The position numbers and the translations under genes were made by a program. From positions 310,001 to 374,000 of the forward strand of contig NZ_JAKLUA010000002.1 in assembly GCF_022012435.1 (NCBI RefSeq): 64,000 nt of DNA, in the 5' to 3' direction. Below are positions 41,682-51,421 of the stretch, piece by piece. The notes below the pieces were generated by a model, which saw only the letters and a program-made list of their open reading frames with translations, was not told the origin of the DNA and did no database searches. The DNA comes from Bradyrhizobium zhengyangense. GTDB taxonomy: Bacteria; Pseudomonadota; Alphaproteobacteria; Rhizobiales; Xanthobacteraceae. Each line of letters begins with the position of its first letter. Positions within the stretch are counted from its first letter, which is position 1.

Positions 41682-43832
41682 TTACGCAACCCGTACCGTC
41701 CTCAAGAACTGGTCGACCTCCTGCTGAAGACGGCGACTCTCCTGCGAGAGCGATTGTGCCGCGGATAACACGCTTCCCGATGCGGCGCCCGTCTGGCTGG
41801 CGCCGCTCTCGACATCAACGATGTTCGTGCTCACGTCGGACGTTCCGCGCGAAGCTTCTTGGATATTGCGCGAGATTTCCTGCGTGGCAGCGCCTTGCTC
41901 TTCAACCGCGGCCGCAATGGTGGAGGAGATTTCAGACAGGCGCTCGATTGTCGTGCTGATGTCCTTGATCGCGACGACCGAATCCTCCGTCGCGGCCTGA
42001 ATTCCGGAAATCTGTTGCCCGATTTCTCCTGTTGCCTTCGCGGTTTGCTCGGCAAGGGCTTTCACCTCGGAAGCTACCACGGCGAACCCCCGACCAGCAT
42101 CGCCGGCGCGGGCCGCCTCAATCGTCGCATTGAGAGCGAGCAAATTGGTTTGCCCGGCAATGGTATTGATTAGCTCGACGACGTCGCCGATCCGGGCTGC
42201 CGCCTTGGAAAGTTCAGTGACCCGCTCGTTGGTCGATCTTGCCTGCTCCACGGCGCCATTGGCGATCCGGGCGGACTCCTGAACCTGTCGGCTGATCTCA
42301 TTGACGGACGACGTAAGCTCTTCCGTAGCTGAGGCGACCGACTGAACGTTTGTCGAGGCCTCCTCCGATGCCGCGGCTACTCGCGTGGCCAGCTCCTGCG
42401 ATCTCGTGGCCGATGATGACAAGGTGGTTGCAGAGGATTCGAGCTCGGCTGAAGCGGAAGATACGGTCTGGATGATGCTGCCGACTGTGCCCTCGAACTC
42501 GTTTGCCAGCTTGTCCATGTCGAGCTTGCGCTTTGCCTCAGCGGCGCGCTGGACCGCTTTCACTTCCTCGGCATTAAATCGGACGATCGCCTGCACACTG
42601 CGCATATTGCGAAGAGCTTCGCCAAGCTCGTCGTCTTTCTCGACGGGGATGGCGTTGTCCAGCTTGCCAAACGTGACGTTGAGCATTGCCTCGTTGAGCA
42701 CTTTCAACGGACGCAGCACGGAGCGGATCGTCTGCACACCGATGAATCCACCGAAGGCAAGGCCGGCGAGGATCATCAAGCCGACGATCGCAATCGTCAT
42801 GTAGAACTGATGCTGTGCCGCCTCGTATTCGGCTTTGGCCTCGTTCACCTGGATGGCAACAAGCACATCCAGCTCACGCTTCGCTTCGTCGAAAAGTTGA
42901 CGCGCTTTGCCGGCGAGGAGAGAGGAGGCTTCGTCGAATTTGCGTTCTCCAAGCAGGGCAAGCGAAGGTTTGACCGCATTCTCCGCGTAGGCCTGGCGCT
43001 TCACGGTGAATCGCTCGGCCGCCATCTTCTCTTCGGGCGTGAGATAAGTGGCCAAGTACTCGCCCCAAACTCTCGAGATCTTGTCGATGTTTTCGTTGAC
43101 TGCAGCAGCGACGTCTCCGACTGGCCTGCCGGCGCGTCCATCGGCAGCCGCGGCGAGCTGGATCGCCGTGTTTTGCAGCATTCGGTCGTTGATATCGAAC
43201 AATTGAGCCAGCGGGATTGTCCGGTCTTCATAGATCGATTGCATTCGCCTGTTGCTGGCATTGGTGGACAGAAGTCCCGAAATTCCGGCAACAAGCATGA
43301 AGATGCTGAGGATCGCGACCAAGGTCGTTAGGCGCGCCCTCAACGTGCCCGTGAAAAAGGATAGCTTGTCCAGGACTGACCGACGGCGAATGATGCCCGC
43401 GCCTATCTGATAGTCTTGCCCCTTGTTGGCGCGCATGAGCGCGTAGACTTTTTCGGCCTCGGCGCGGTCCTCCGGAGCAAGCTTCGTCCGAACTGAGGTA
43501 AAGCCTGTGACTTCGCCGTTTTCGCGGATTGGGGAGGCGTTCGCCAACACCCAGTAGAAGTCACCATTCTTGCGCCTGTTCTTGACCGCACCCGACCACG
43601 GCTTACCATCCTTGAGCGTCTGCCAAAGATTTTCGAAAGCCGCCTCCGGCATATCCGGATGCCGAACAATGTTATGCGGCTGGCCCATCAACTCGTCGGG
43701 CGCAAACCCGGCGGCCGCCACGAACTGGTCATTGAAGTAGGTGAGCTTCCCTTTGAGGTCGGTCCTTGAGACGATCAGCGTCTCGTCCGTAATGGGAAAT
43801 TCAGTTGCTGTGACCGGAAGGTTCTTGCGCAT
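41682..43832 (-). CDS. Methyl-accepting chemotaxis protein with N-terminal PAS domain
   Basis: 716 residues from the ATG at 43832 (AGAGGT upstream). Order: PAS domain (about 1-130; [49 protein letters not shown], of the Aer type), membrane helix (about 165-185), a four-helix sensor segment facing the periplasm, second helix (about 355-375), HAMP, then the MCP signalling domain ending [11 protein letters not shown]. The core hairpin [29 protein letters not shown] is intact. PAS of this type often binds FAD and senses redox state or energy. No CheA/CheW genes are nearby. Confidence 0.9.
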   Translation of the reverse strand: MRKNLPVTATEFPITDETLIVSRTDLKGKLTYFNDQFVAAAGFAPDELMGQPHNIVRHPDMPEAAFENLWQTLKDGKPWSGAVKNRRKNGDFYWVLANASPIRENGEVTGFTSVRTKLAPEDRAEAEKVYALMRANKGQDYQIGAGIIRRRSVLDKLSFFTGTLRARLTTLVAILSIFMLVAGISGLLSTNASNRRMQSIYEDRTIPLAQLFDINDRMLQNTAIQLAAAADGRAGRPVGDVAAAVNENIDKISRVWGEYLATYLTPEEKMAAERFTVKRQAYAENAVKPSLALLGERKFDEASSLLAGKARQLFDEAKRELDVLVAIQVNEAKAEYEAAQHQFYMTIAIVGLMILAGLAFGGFIGVQTIRSVLRPLKVLNEAMLNVTFGKLDNAIPVEKDDELGEALRNMRSVQAIVRFNAEEVKAVQRAAEAKRKLDMDKLANEFEGTVGSIIQTVSSASAELESSATTLSSSATRSQELATRVAAASEEASTNVQSVASATEELTSSVNEISRQVQESARIANGAVEQARSTNERVTELSKAAARIGDVVELINTIAGQTNLLALNATIEAARAGDAGRGFAVVASEVKALAEQTAKATGEIGQQISGIQAATEDSVVAIKDISTTIERLSEISSTIAAAVEEQGAATQEISRNIQEASRGTSDVSTNIVDVESGASQTGAASGSVLSAAQSLSQESRRLQQEVDQFLRTVRVA

Positions 43833-44075
43833 GATGGTACCTCTGCAACGTTGCGAGGGTGAAGTCTCATGAGCACGATTCTTTTCCAAATGACTGAATG
43901 TCGCGTAAATATTGAGCAAAACGATCATTAAATCAGCAGGGGAAGGCTGGTACTACCTTGCCGCTGTCGCAGGAGTGCTCGCGAATTATACTGCTTGCTC
44001 ATTTGCGATGCATCGACGCGCGGCTCCATCGTTGGTTGTTGGAGCAACGCCCGTGGAACAGCACGATGATCTGCT

Positions 44076-44477
44076 CTATTCCGATCTTTTGCAGACGCGA
44101 TCAACGACGAGCTTCGCGGAGCAATACCCTATGGCCGAAGTAGAGCTTGCCTGGTCAGTTCCCGGAGTGAGTTGGGTTCGGTTCTTGCGCGGGTTGCAAT
44201 TTGCGTTCGGCTGTGCGGGCAATTGGCCGAGCAAGTTCTCCGCTTCAGCCAATAGGGTGCGAACGAACTTCCGCTCTTCGATCGCCTCGCTGCTGAAATA
44301 GCCGTGCTTGACGGCATTGCCGTTCCCAATCGGCGCCCCGGATCCCCATGCACCGCCGTGCATGCGGCAGCGTATCCTGCCGCGCAGCGCCGGCGCGCGA
44401 CACGTTGCACCGTTGCGGGTTTGCGCCCCGCAACGTCGACTCGTTCGCATCGCCCCTGTGTTGCGGACGTGGCTCAT
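44076..44477 (-). CDS. HGG-motif, zinc-finger-like protein of unknown function
   Basis: 133 residues from the ATG at 44477. The N-terminal part has a probable metal site, C-x9-C-x10-C-x2-H, ending in the conserved RCRMHGG, then GNGNAVKHGYFSSEAIEERK. This HGG family is found in many alphaproteobacteria and in prophages, often next to the terminase small subunit, and is not characterised. The ATG overlaps the stop of the upstream gene (ATGA), so the two form a pair. The C-terminal 50 residues look unconserved. Confidence 0.65.
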   Translation of the reverse strand: MSHVRNTGAMRTSRRCGAQTRNGATCRAPALRGRIRCRMHGGAWGSGAPIGNGNAVKHGYFSSEAIEERKFVRTLLAEAENLLGQLPAQPNANCNPRKNRTQLTPGTDQASSTSAIGYCSAKLVVDRVCKRSE

Positions 44478-45070
44478 GCGGGAACGGCGTCCACCAGGCC
44501 AGGCTGTGCAGCGATCAAGTTCGCATGTTGCGTGAAGTTGCCGACGACGGCCTTGCCGCCGTCCTGCACGGACAAATTCTGCACCGTGATCGCGCACGCG
44601 CCGTTGCTGCGGTGCCGGTTCAAGGCCTCCACCTGGGCCGCGTAAGTGCGGGCTAGCCGGGTCAGGGCGCGTGTCAGGCTTTCCTGCTGCTGCACGTCAT
44701 CGGTGCAGGCGAGGCGACAGGCGCAGCGCATCGTCGCGACCTGAATGCTCACCATCTGCGCCGCCAGCATGGATTCGAGCGAGTCCTTCGGCGCGATGCT
44801 CTTCAGCGTCGAGACCATGAAGGCGAGATTGCCCTGGTCGGGCTTGCACGCGACGACGCTCGCCTTCACCAGCTGGCTCAACAGGCCATGCAGCGCGTCG
44901 CGGTCGGCGGCGCCGAGCGCCTCGGCCAGCAGCGCTTCGCCGGCGCTCGCATCAGGATGTTCGATCACGATGCTCCGGCGGCGGAGCTTGACTTTCGGGC
45001 TTGCAATGGTCGCGGCGCGATCGCTGGCCGTGATGGCCGTCGTTTCGGGAGATGTCAGGGACGTGGTCAT
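44474..45070 (-). CDS. Conserved hypothetical partner of the HGG protein
   Basis: 198 residues from the ATG at 45070, which has AAGGACA about 8 nt upstream. It is helical, with a cysteine-rich middle (MRCACRLACTDD), then RLARTYAAQVEALNRHRSNGACAITVQNLSV and GGKAVVGNFTQ near the C-terminus. The last pattern is typical of a rhizobial protein family with no known role that lies beside HGG proteins. No signal peptide or membrane helix. The ATGA coupling to the HGG gene indicates a shared function. Confidence 0.6.
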   Translation of the reverse strand: MTTSLTSPETTAITASDRAATIASPKVKLRRRSIVIEHPDASAGEALLAEALGAADRDALHGLLSQLVKASVVACKPDQGNLAFMVSTLKSIAPKDSLESMLAAQMVSIQVATMRCACRLACTDDVQQQESLTRALTRLARTYAAQVEALNRHRSNGACAITVQNLSVQDGGKAVVGNFTQHANLIAAQPGLVDAVPA

Positions 45071-45383
45071 GCGATGTGTCCTTTGCCGCAGCAGGGCGCG
45101 GCCTCGCGGCAAGCGAAGCCGATCGCGCGTCTGCTGACGCGGCGGTTGGGATTTTCAGGTGGTGACGAGGCGTTGTCGCGCTGCCGGGTCGAGCGCGCCC
45201 ATCATCGGGCAGGGCTGGACACGGGCTGATCTCGCGATGATGCCATCATGCTCCTGTTTTGCCCGACGAGTCAAAGTGATTTTCTGAAATTCAGCATCCG
45301 ACCGCGCGCAAGCCCCCGTTCTGACGGGGGCGTCAAGCTACTGTGCATGGGGTTGTTTTCGTGTTTCGGTCGCGGCGGGGCGT
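45071..45383. other. Intergenic region with one GC hairpin
   Basis: 313 bases between the hypothetical pair and the lytic transglycosylase. A perfect 8-bp hairpin GCCCCCGT-TCTG-ACGGGGGC lies at 45312-45331; no T-run follows it on either strand, so it is a weak candidate terminator for the transglycosylase gene. Nothing else was recognised. Confidence 0.4.
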
Positions 45384-46334
45384 TCAGCCCGAAGACCGCT
45401 CGCGCGCCGCCACACGGATGGTGTGGGCCTTTGCCCCCTTGGCGCGGGCCGCGATCATGCTGCGCGCCTTGCCATGGGCTGCGCCGCCCTTGCGGAGCAG
45501 CGCCACGAGGTGCTTGCGGGCGCGGTTTGCTGCGAGCCGCGCCGCCAGCTGCTCGGCCTTGCGAATGATGGTGGCGGTCGACGGCGTGAGATTCGCGGGC
45601 ACCCAGGCGACGTCCTTGATCTTGGACAGGCTGCCGACGCCCTCGCAAGGCGCCTCGCGCGGCAGGTCGATCCGGATCGCCAGCGCATCCGAACGCTCGA
45701 TCCAGTCTTCGGCTTTGGTGCCGGTGATGATGCGGACATAGTCGCGCGTCTCGCGCGGCAAGTCGCTCTCCTTGGCGAGCCATTTCTGGATGCGGCCGGG
45801 GCCGGCGTTGTAGGCGGCTGCGGCGAGGCCGAGATTGCCGAAATCGTCGCGGAGCTTGCGCAGGAATCTTGCCGATGCGGGCAGCGCCTTCATGGGATCG
45901 AAGGGATCGTCGAGCCCCATTTCAGCGGCGGTCTCCGGCATGAATTGCGCAACGCCTTGCGCGCCGGCCTGGCTGACCTCGTCGGATTTGAAACGGCTCT
46001 CCTGCCAGAGCAGGCGGGCGAAGAACGGCACAGGAATGCCGCTCTCCTCGGCCGCTTCCTTGAGCGCGCGGCAGAATTGTTCGGTCGGTGAAGGCGAAGT
46101 CTCTACGGCAGCTTCGATGGCGGGCTCCGGCTCGATCGTCTCCTCATAGGAGGCACGCGCATTGGCAAGTTCAATGGCCTGCACACTTGCGAGGAACAGC
46201 TCGACGATCGGCACCAACGAAGGCGCGCGGTCGGACTTCGGCGTGGCCTGGTCGACATGTGAGGTTTGCCATGTCGGCTCTGGGCCGACGTCGCACATCA
46301 GGAACGCAGCGCAAGCCGCGACGAGAAATCGCAT
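45384..46334 (-). CDS. Lytic transglycosylase (SLT domain)
   Basis: Cleaves the glycan strands of peptidoglycan in the periplasm. 316 residues: short N-terminal signal-like segment (about 1-15), variable linker (about 20-85), and the SLT domain (about 88-210) with catalytic Glu112 in LLWQESRF, then GAQGVAQFMPETA and AAYNAGPGRIQKWL, all family hallmarks. The C-terminal 80 residues are alanine- and arginine-rich and basic, possibly for wall binding. A cysteine at 14 could allow lipidation, but the context is not a good lipobox. Confidence 0.88.
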   Translation of the reverse strand: MRFLVAACAAFLMCDVGPEPTWQTSHVDQATPKSDRAPSLVPIVELFLASVQAIELANARASYEETIEPEPAIEAAVETSPSPTEQFCRALKEAAEESGIPVPFFARLLWQESRFKSDEVSQAGAQGVAQFMPETAAEMGLDDPFDPMKALPASARFLRKLRDDFGNLGLAAAAYNAGPGRIQKWLAKESDLPRETRDYVRIITGTKAEDWIERSDALAIRIDLPREAPCEGVGSLSKIKDVAWVPANLTPSTATIIRKAEQLAARLAANRARKHLVALLRKGGAAHGKARSMIAARAKGAKAHTIRVAARERSSG

Positions 46335-46546
46335 CTCGGTAAGAGTCCTCGAACTGTGGGGAACGACCAGCGGGTGCCGGTGACAAGGACTTCTTAACCG
46401 TAATTGCGGCGAAGCTGCGATTCCGAAAGACCACCGGTGTTAGTACGGTGTTCCCGTCGCAGGAACGCGGGGCGCCGCTCCCGCGGTTCTACGGAAACCG
46501 CGAGGGGCTCACAGCTGCAAACAATCTTGCGGCAGGTCGGCGCCGC

Positions 46547-46822
46547 CTAAGGCTTGGGAAAATCCTTGCGCATCGCGATCTCGGCGGCATCGCCGGGCGA
46601 CAGCACGGTCTGGTCGAAGGCCGCTTGCGGCTTGGTCATGATGTCGTAGAGCGAGATGCCCTTGACGGGCTTGCCCATGAGCTCGCGGACGCAGTCGGCG
46701 AGCGTGCCGTTGTAGACGAGGTAGGGCGGACCACGGTCCTTCTGCCGCTCGCCCCTCAGTGACGGCCACTTCTTCAGCTCGGCCGGCGCGTCGTAAGCGA
46801 TCGGCGATCCCTCTTTGAACAT
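46547..46822 (-). CDS. Hypothetical protein
   Basis: 91 residues, no signal peptide or membrane helix. The ATG has GGGGAC about 5 nt upstream. The sequence has SLRGERQKDRGPPYLVYNGTLADCVRELMGKPVKGISLYDI, which looks like a compact alpha/beta protein, but I do not recognise the family. It is probably real because of the ribosome binding site and its codon use, which resembles that of neighbouring genes. Confidence 0.55.
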   Translation of the reverse strand: MFKEGSPIAYDAPAELKKWPSLRGERQKDRGPPYLVYNGTLADCVRELMGKPVKGISLYDIMTKPQAAFDQTVLSPGDAAEIAMRKDFPKP

Positions 46823-46900
46823 GCGTGTCCCCGGGCGGCTTGGACTTCAGGGGGAACCCTAAAGCCGTCAGGTAAACGCGCGTTAAAGAATTGGTTCAAA

Positions 46901-47758
46901 TCAGCCGGCGATGAAGGCAAGCAGGGTGCCGTTGGCCTTCGCCGGGGGCACGACGATCGCCGCACCGCTACGGACGCCTGCGGGGCCGAGGGCCTTCTCG
47001 GTCGCCGCGAGATCGCCGCTGACGAGCACCAGCGCCGCACCGCCGCGGCCCGAGAGGCCAGCGAGCGGCACGCCGGGATAGCGTTGGCCAAGCTGCTCCA
47101 GTGTCAGATAGACGAAGTCGGCGCGGTCGCCGCCTGAGGTCACCGTCACCGCGCCGTCGGCCTCTGCCTTCGGCTCGCGATCGATCAGCCGCGCCAGATG
47201 CGCGGCTTCCGCTGCGGGCTCGGGCGCTGCGATCAGCACTTGGCTAATCCGCTTGGCCGCGTTCGCATGTTTCATCAGCTCGGGAATCCACACCGTCTCG
47301 CGGGTCTTGTGCTGACAGGCGAAGATGCGCACCCCGCCGGGCGCTTCCTCGGTCGGCCACATGAAGGTGCGGAATTTGGCGGCCGAGACCGTGCCATCAG
47401 GCAGCGTGACCGGTCGCTCGAAATCGGTCGGGCCGATCGGCGTGAAGCCGCGTGCGCGGATTTCCTCGGCACCGGCGGCGGAATCGATCGCGGTGAAGGC
47501 GATGCGTTCGATGCCTTCACCCTGTCGCTCGACAAAGGCGCGCGCCGGCGCGTTGTGCTCGGTTGCGACCAGCACGCCGAGCAGCTCCATATAATCAGGG
47601 TCGAACATGATGGTGTAGTTGCCGGTGCCCATATGCGCGCTGTGGGTGCCGCGCGGCGAAAGCGTGAAGCCGAGCTGGCGATAGTTCTCGGCAGCCTTGT
47701 CGAGGTCTTTCACCATGACCACAGCGTGGTCGATCCCGATGACGTTCTTGAGGGCCAC
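46901..47758 (-). CDS. VOC-family (glyoxalase-like) protein
   Basis: 285 residues from a GTG at 47758 with GGGGAA about 9 nt upstream. The N-terminal module begins IGIDHAVVMVKDLDKAAENYRQLGFTLSPRG, the first strand-helix of a glyoxalase-like domain with a metal-ligand His. A second half (from about 150) with RISQVLIAAPEPA repeats the fold. The frame is open back to 47848, but that leader is arginine-rich. Reaction unknown. It lies beside puuD on the same strand, with no proven link. Confidence 0.8.
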   Translation of the reverse strand: MALKNVIGIDHAVVMVKDLDKAAENYRQLGFTLSPRGTHSAHMGTGNYTIMFDPDYMELLGVLVATEHNAPARAFVERQGEGIERIAFTAIDSAAGAEEIRARGFTPIGPTDFERPVTLPDGTVSAAKFRTFMWPTEEAPGGVRIFACQHKTRETVWIPELMKHANAAKRISQVLIAAPEPAAEAAHLARLIDREPKAEADGAVTVTSGGDRADFVYLTLEQLGQRYPGVPLAGLSGRGGAALVLVSGDLAATEKALGPAGVRSGAAIVVPPAKANGTLLAFIAG

Positions 47759-47903
47759 TTGCGATTTCCCCGGCAATTGCGAACTGACGTTGGACGGCCT
47801 GCGCCGCCAGTCCTGTCTACGCCGGATAGGCGCTCGAGTCATTTTCAAATCGAGGGGAGATCAGGAATTTCATTCCGCGAAACGCGGCATCGCCGCGCTG
47901 TGA

Positions 47904-49103
47904 TCAGCGATCCTGCTCGCTGATATAGGCGGCGAGGACGGCGCGTTCCTCGCTGGTCATTTCGGTGATATTGCCCGGCGGCATCGCGTTGGACCAGGCC
48001 GCGACGCGGCCGATCAGGCGAATGTTGCGATGGATGTGCTCGGGCGCATCGAGCAAGATGGCCTTCGGCGCGGTCACGATGCCGGCCCAGACAGGCTCGG
48101 CCGCGTGGCACATGCTGCAGCGGGACATCACGATCTCCTCGACATTGGCGAGGGTCGGCTGCGCCGAGAGCGCGCCCGTCTTGACCTCGCGTGGTCCGGC
48201 TGCAGAGAGGAACAGGATCGCGATCGCGCCCGCTGCCGCCACGCCCCACACCCACCACGGCGATTTGCGTCCGGCATGGCCTTCGTTGAAGAAGTGGCGG
48301 ATCACCGGTCCCAGCGCCAGCACGATCGCGACGATGATCCAGTTGAAGCGCGTGGCGTAGAGCAGGGGATAGTGATTGCTGATCATCAGCACGACGACGG
48401 GCAGGGTCAGATAGTTGTTGTGGACCGAACGTTCCTTGCTGGTCTTGCCGAGCTTCGGGTCGGGCGCCTGACCCGCGATAAGCGCCGCGACGATTTTCTT
48501 CTGGTTCGGAATGATCACCGCGAAGACGTTGGCGACCATGATGGTGCCGATCAGTGCGCCGATCTGGTTGAAGGCGCCGCGGCCGCTCAGCACATGGGTG
48601 AAGGCGTAGGTCAGCGCGACCAGGAACAGATAGCCGCCGATGGCAAAAGGCAGCTCGCGCTGCGCGAGGCCAGTGCGGCAGGCGGCCTCGTAAAGCAGCC
48701 ACGCCAGTGCGAGGCTGCCGAAGCTGAACAGCCCGGCCTGGAACGGCGTGAGGTCGAGGATCGACTTGTCGACCAGGAACAAATCGGCGTCGAGATAATA
48801 CACCACCACCATCAGCGCGAAGCCGGACAGCCAGGTGGTGTAGGCCTCCCATTTGAACCAGGTCAGCTCGTCCGGCATTTGGCTCGGGGCCACCAGATAT
48901 TTCATGATCCGGTAGAAGCCGCCGCCATGGACCTGCCAGGCCTCGCCCTGCACGCCATCAGGCAGGTCGCTCCTGGGCTTGAGGCTGAGGTCGAGGGCGA
49001 TGAAATAGAAGGAACTGCCGATCCAGGCGATCGCGGCCACCACGTGCAGCCAGCGCAGCAGCAGACTCGCCCATTCCGATATGATCGATCCCCACATGAT
49101 CAT
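47904..49103 (-). CDS. puuD: Membrane urate oxidase PuuD with C-terminal cytochrome c
   Basis: 399 residues from the ATG at 49103. The N-terminal part has about eight membrane helices (starting WASLLLRWLHVVAAIAWIGSSF, with histidines placed for haem or quinone), matching the PuuD family that oxidises urate to 5-hydroxyisourate without the classical uricase. The C-terminal soluble part (about 320-399) has a CSMCH haem-c motif and NAMPPGN with the axial Met. Electrons probably go to the respiratory chain. No other purine genes are visible in this window. Confidence 0.88.
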   Translation of the reverse strand: MIMWGSIISEWASLLLRWLHVVAAIAWIGSSFYFIALDLSLKPRSDLPDGVQGEAWQVHGGGFYRIMKYLVAPSQMPDELTWFKWEAYTTWLSGFALMVVVYYLDADLFLVDKSILDLTPFQAGLFSFGSLALAWLLYEAACRTGLAQRELPFAIGGYLFLVALTYAFTHVLSGRGAFNQIGALIGTIMVANVFAVIIPNQKKIVAALIAGQAPDPKLGKTSKERSVHNNYLTLPVVVLMISNHYPLLYATRFNWIIVAIVLALGPVIRHFFNEGHAGRKSPWWVWGVAAAGAIAILFLSAAGPREVKTGALSAQPTLANVEEIVMSRCSMCHAAEPVWAGIVTAPKAILLDAPEHIHRNIRLIGRVAAWSNAMPPGNITEMTSEERAVLAAYISEQDR

Positions 49104-49278
49104 CCCATCGATCGCGACACCGATGCCGCAGCCTTGATGACCGCAACCTGCGGCCGTGCCCTTACAATCTGTTGCACCGATCCGAGACGTTTTCCAGTAC
49201 GATGGGTCACACCATCTGCACATCGTGCGGGCATGAGCTGACGTGGGATTTGGCAGATAAGTCCGGGAGGAAGCTGGC

Positions 49279-50604
49279 GTGAAGATTCATGTTTCGCACA
49301 TGATGGTGGCCGCATGGCTGTTGGTCGTCTGTGCAGGCGCGCAAGGAGAGCCAGTGCTGCGGGGCAAGGATGCCTATGGCAGCTGGCAGGCCGACAAGCC
49401 CGGTACCATCAGGCTGATCCGCCCACAGGATCTGGCCAAGCCCGGCGCCACGCCATCGGTCTCAAATCCGACGCGAGTGACGTCGCGTGGCAGCGCAACA
49501 CCCGATGTGCCTGACGGATTCAAGATCGAGCTGTTCGCCGACGGCCTCTCCGACGCCCGCGTGCTTCGCGTCGCGCCGAATGGCGATATCTTCGTTGCCG
49601 AGACCGGGCCGGGGCGCATTCGCGTATTGCGTCTCGGGGAGGGCGGCAAGGTTGCGACCAACGAGGTCTTTGCCAGCGGGCTGAGCCGCCCGTTTGGGAT
49701 CGCTTTCTTTCCGAACGGCGACAATCCGCAATGGGTTTACGTCGCCAATACCGGCAATGTCGTCCGCTTTCCCTATCACGCCGGCGACCTGAAGGCCTCG
49801 GGCAAGGCCGATGTTGTGGTGGCGGATCTCGCACACGGATCGGGCCATTCGACCCGCGACATCGTGTTCACGCCAGACGGCAAGCGCATGCTGGTGTCGG
49901 TCGGTTCAGTCAGCAACGTCGCCGAGGGCATGGGCAGCCCGCCCGGTGGGCTCGAGGCCTGGGCGCGCTCGCAGGCGCTCGGCGCATCCTGGGGCTATGA
50001 GGCCGAGCGTGCCGCGGTGCTCTCATTCACGCCAGAGGGTACGGACCGCAAGCTCTATGCCACCGGCATCCGCAACTGTGTCGGCCTCGCGATCCAGCCG
50101 CAGACCGGCATGCCGTGGTGCTCGACCAACGAGCGCGATGGCCTCGGCGACGATCTCGTGCCCGACTATGTCACCAGCGTAAAGGAGGGTGGCTTCTACG
50201 GCTGGCCGTGGTTCTACATCGGCAACAATGAAGACCCGCGTCATGCCGGCGCGCGGCCGGACCTCAAGGACAAGGTGACGGTACCCGATGTGCTGGTGCA
50301 GCCGCATTCGGCCTCGCTCGGCATGACCTTCTACCAGGGCGCGCTGTTTCCGTCCGAATATCAGGGCGACGCCTTCGCCGCCGAGCATGGCTCGTGGAAC
50401 CGGTCGAAGCGCACCGGCTACAAGGTGATCCGCATCCGGATGAAGGACGGCAAGCCGACCGGCGAGTACGAGGATTTTGTCACGGGCTTCGTCGTGAATG
50501 ACAGTCAGGTGTGGGGACGACCGGTTGGAATTGCGGTCGCGAAGGATGGGTCGCTGCTGATCTCGGAAGATACCGGCGGAACGATCTGGCGGGTGAGCCA
50601 CTAG
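49279..50604 (+). CDS. PQQ-dependent sugar dehydrogenase / sorbosone dehydrogenase family protein
   Basis: 441 residues with a signal peptide (about 1-23). The GTG start has GGGAGGAAG upstream. The fold is a six-bladed propeller of the soluble glucose/sorbosone dehydrogenase type: PDGFKIELFADGLSDARVLRVAPNGDIFVAETGPGRIRVL, then GHSTRDIVFTPDGKRMLVSVGS and a late AEHGSWNRSKRTGYKV, which holds PQQ/Ca contacts. It oxidises a sugar or aldehyde in the periplasm, probably using PQQ. It diverges from puuD; the intergenic stretch is about 175 nt. Confidence 0.88.
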   Translation: MKIHVSHMMVAAWLLVVCAGAQGEPVLRGKDAYGSWQADKPGTIRLIRPQDLAKPGATPSVSNPTRVTSRGSATPDVPDGFKIELFADGLSDARVLRVAPNGDIFVAETGPGRIRVLRLGEGGKVATNEVFASGLSRPFGIAFFPNGDNPQWVYVANTGNVVRFPYHAGDLKASGKADVVVADLAHGSGHSTRDIVFTPDGKRMLVSVGSVSNVAEGMGSPPGGLEAWARSQALGASWGYEAERAAVLSFTPEGTDRKLYATGIRNCVGLAIQPQTGMPWCSTNERDGLGDDLVPDYVTSVKEGGFYGWPWFYIGNNEDPRHAGARPDLKDKVTVPDVLVQPHSASLGMTFYQGALFPSEYQGDAFAAEHGSWNRSKRTGYKVIRIRMKDGKPTGEYEDFVTGFVVNDSQVWGRPVGIAVAKDGSLLISEDTGGTIWRVSH

Positions 50605-50619
50605 CAATCGCGCTGCGAC

Positions 50620-51420
50620 CTATCCCCGCCGCACACTCGCTCCGCCATCCACCGGCAGCGTCACGCCGGTGATGAAATTCGCCTCATCCGACGCGAGAAA
50701 CAGGGCGGCATTGGCGACGTCCCAGCCCGTACCCATCTTCTTGCGCAGCGGCACCTTGTTGTCGCGCTCGGCTTCGACTTCGGCTCGGCTCTTGTGCCAT
50801 TCGCGGGCGCGGGTATCGACAGCCATCGGCGTGTTCATCAGGCCGGGCAGGATGACGTTGGCGCGGATGCCGTATTCGGCGTTCTGGTAGGCGAGCTGTT
50901 CGGTGAAGGCGATCATCGCCGCTTTCGTCGCCTTGTAGGCGACGTAAGGGTAGGTGGTGATCGCCGCCATCGACGAGATGTTGATGATGACCCCGCCCTT
51001 CTGCGCGCGCATGATCGGGATCACTTCTTTGGCGGCGAGGATACAGCTCTTCAGATTGATCGCGACCACGCGGTCGAATGCTTCCTCGGTGATTTGCAGC
51101 AGCTCGGCATCGCCGCCGGCGAGGCTCACGCCGACATTGTTGTGCAGGACGTCGATCCGGCCCCAGCGCGATTTGGCGTCGGCGACCATCGCCTTGATGT
51201 CGGCAGACTTTGTCACGTCGGCCTTGAAGGCTGCTGCGGTGCCTTGCTTCGCAACGATCAGATCGACGGTCTCCTGCGCCGATTCCAGATGGTGATCGAC
51301 GCACAACACCTTCGCGCCCTCGCGCGCGAAGGTCAGCGCGGTGGCGCGGCCGTTGCCCATGCCTTCGCCGGGGCTCTGGCCGGCACCGACCACGATCGCA
51401 ACCTTGTCTTTCATGCGCAT
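50620..51420 (-). CDS. Short-chain dehydrogenase/reductase
   Basis: 266-residue SDR. The cofactor motif is relaxed (VGAGQSPGEGMGNG, about 11-24) and is followed by HNNVGV (NAG-like), catalytic ISSMAA serine and YKATK with Tyr and Lys. The same GxGNGRA pattern occurs in the other SDR at 51987, and both have a WDV motif (GTGWDVANAALFL; GTGWDVGHAVKFL). It lies 2 nt after the carboxymuconolactone-decarboxylase-like gene, so the three form one operon, probably for an aromatic or alicyclic compound. Confidence 0.88.
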   Translation of the reverse strand: MRMKDKVAIVVGAGQSPGEGMGNGRATALTFAREGAKVLCVDHHLESAQETVDLIVAKQGTAAAFKADVTKSADIKAMVADAKSRWGRIDVLHNNVGVSLAGGDAELLQITEEAFDRVVAINLKSCILAAKEVIPIMRAQKGGVIINISSMAAITTYPYVAYKATKAAMIAFTEQLAYQNAEYGIRANVILPGLMNTPMAVDTRAREWHKSRAEVEAERDNKVPLRKKMGTGWDVANAALFLASDEANFITGVTLPVDGGASVRRG

Positions 51421-51421
51421 G

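Noticed and set aside
45312..45331. GC-rich perfect hairpin as a rho-independent terminator
   Set aside because: The stem is perfect, but neither strand has a T-run next to it, so it is mentioned only within the intergenic entry.
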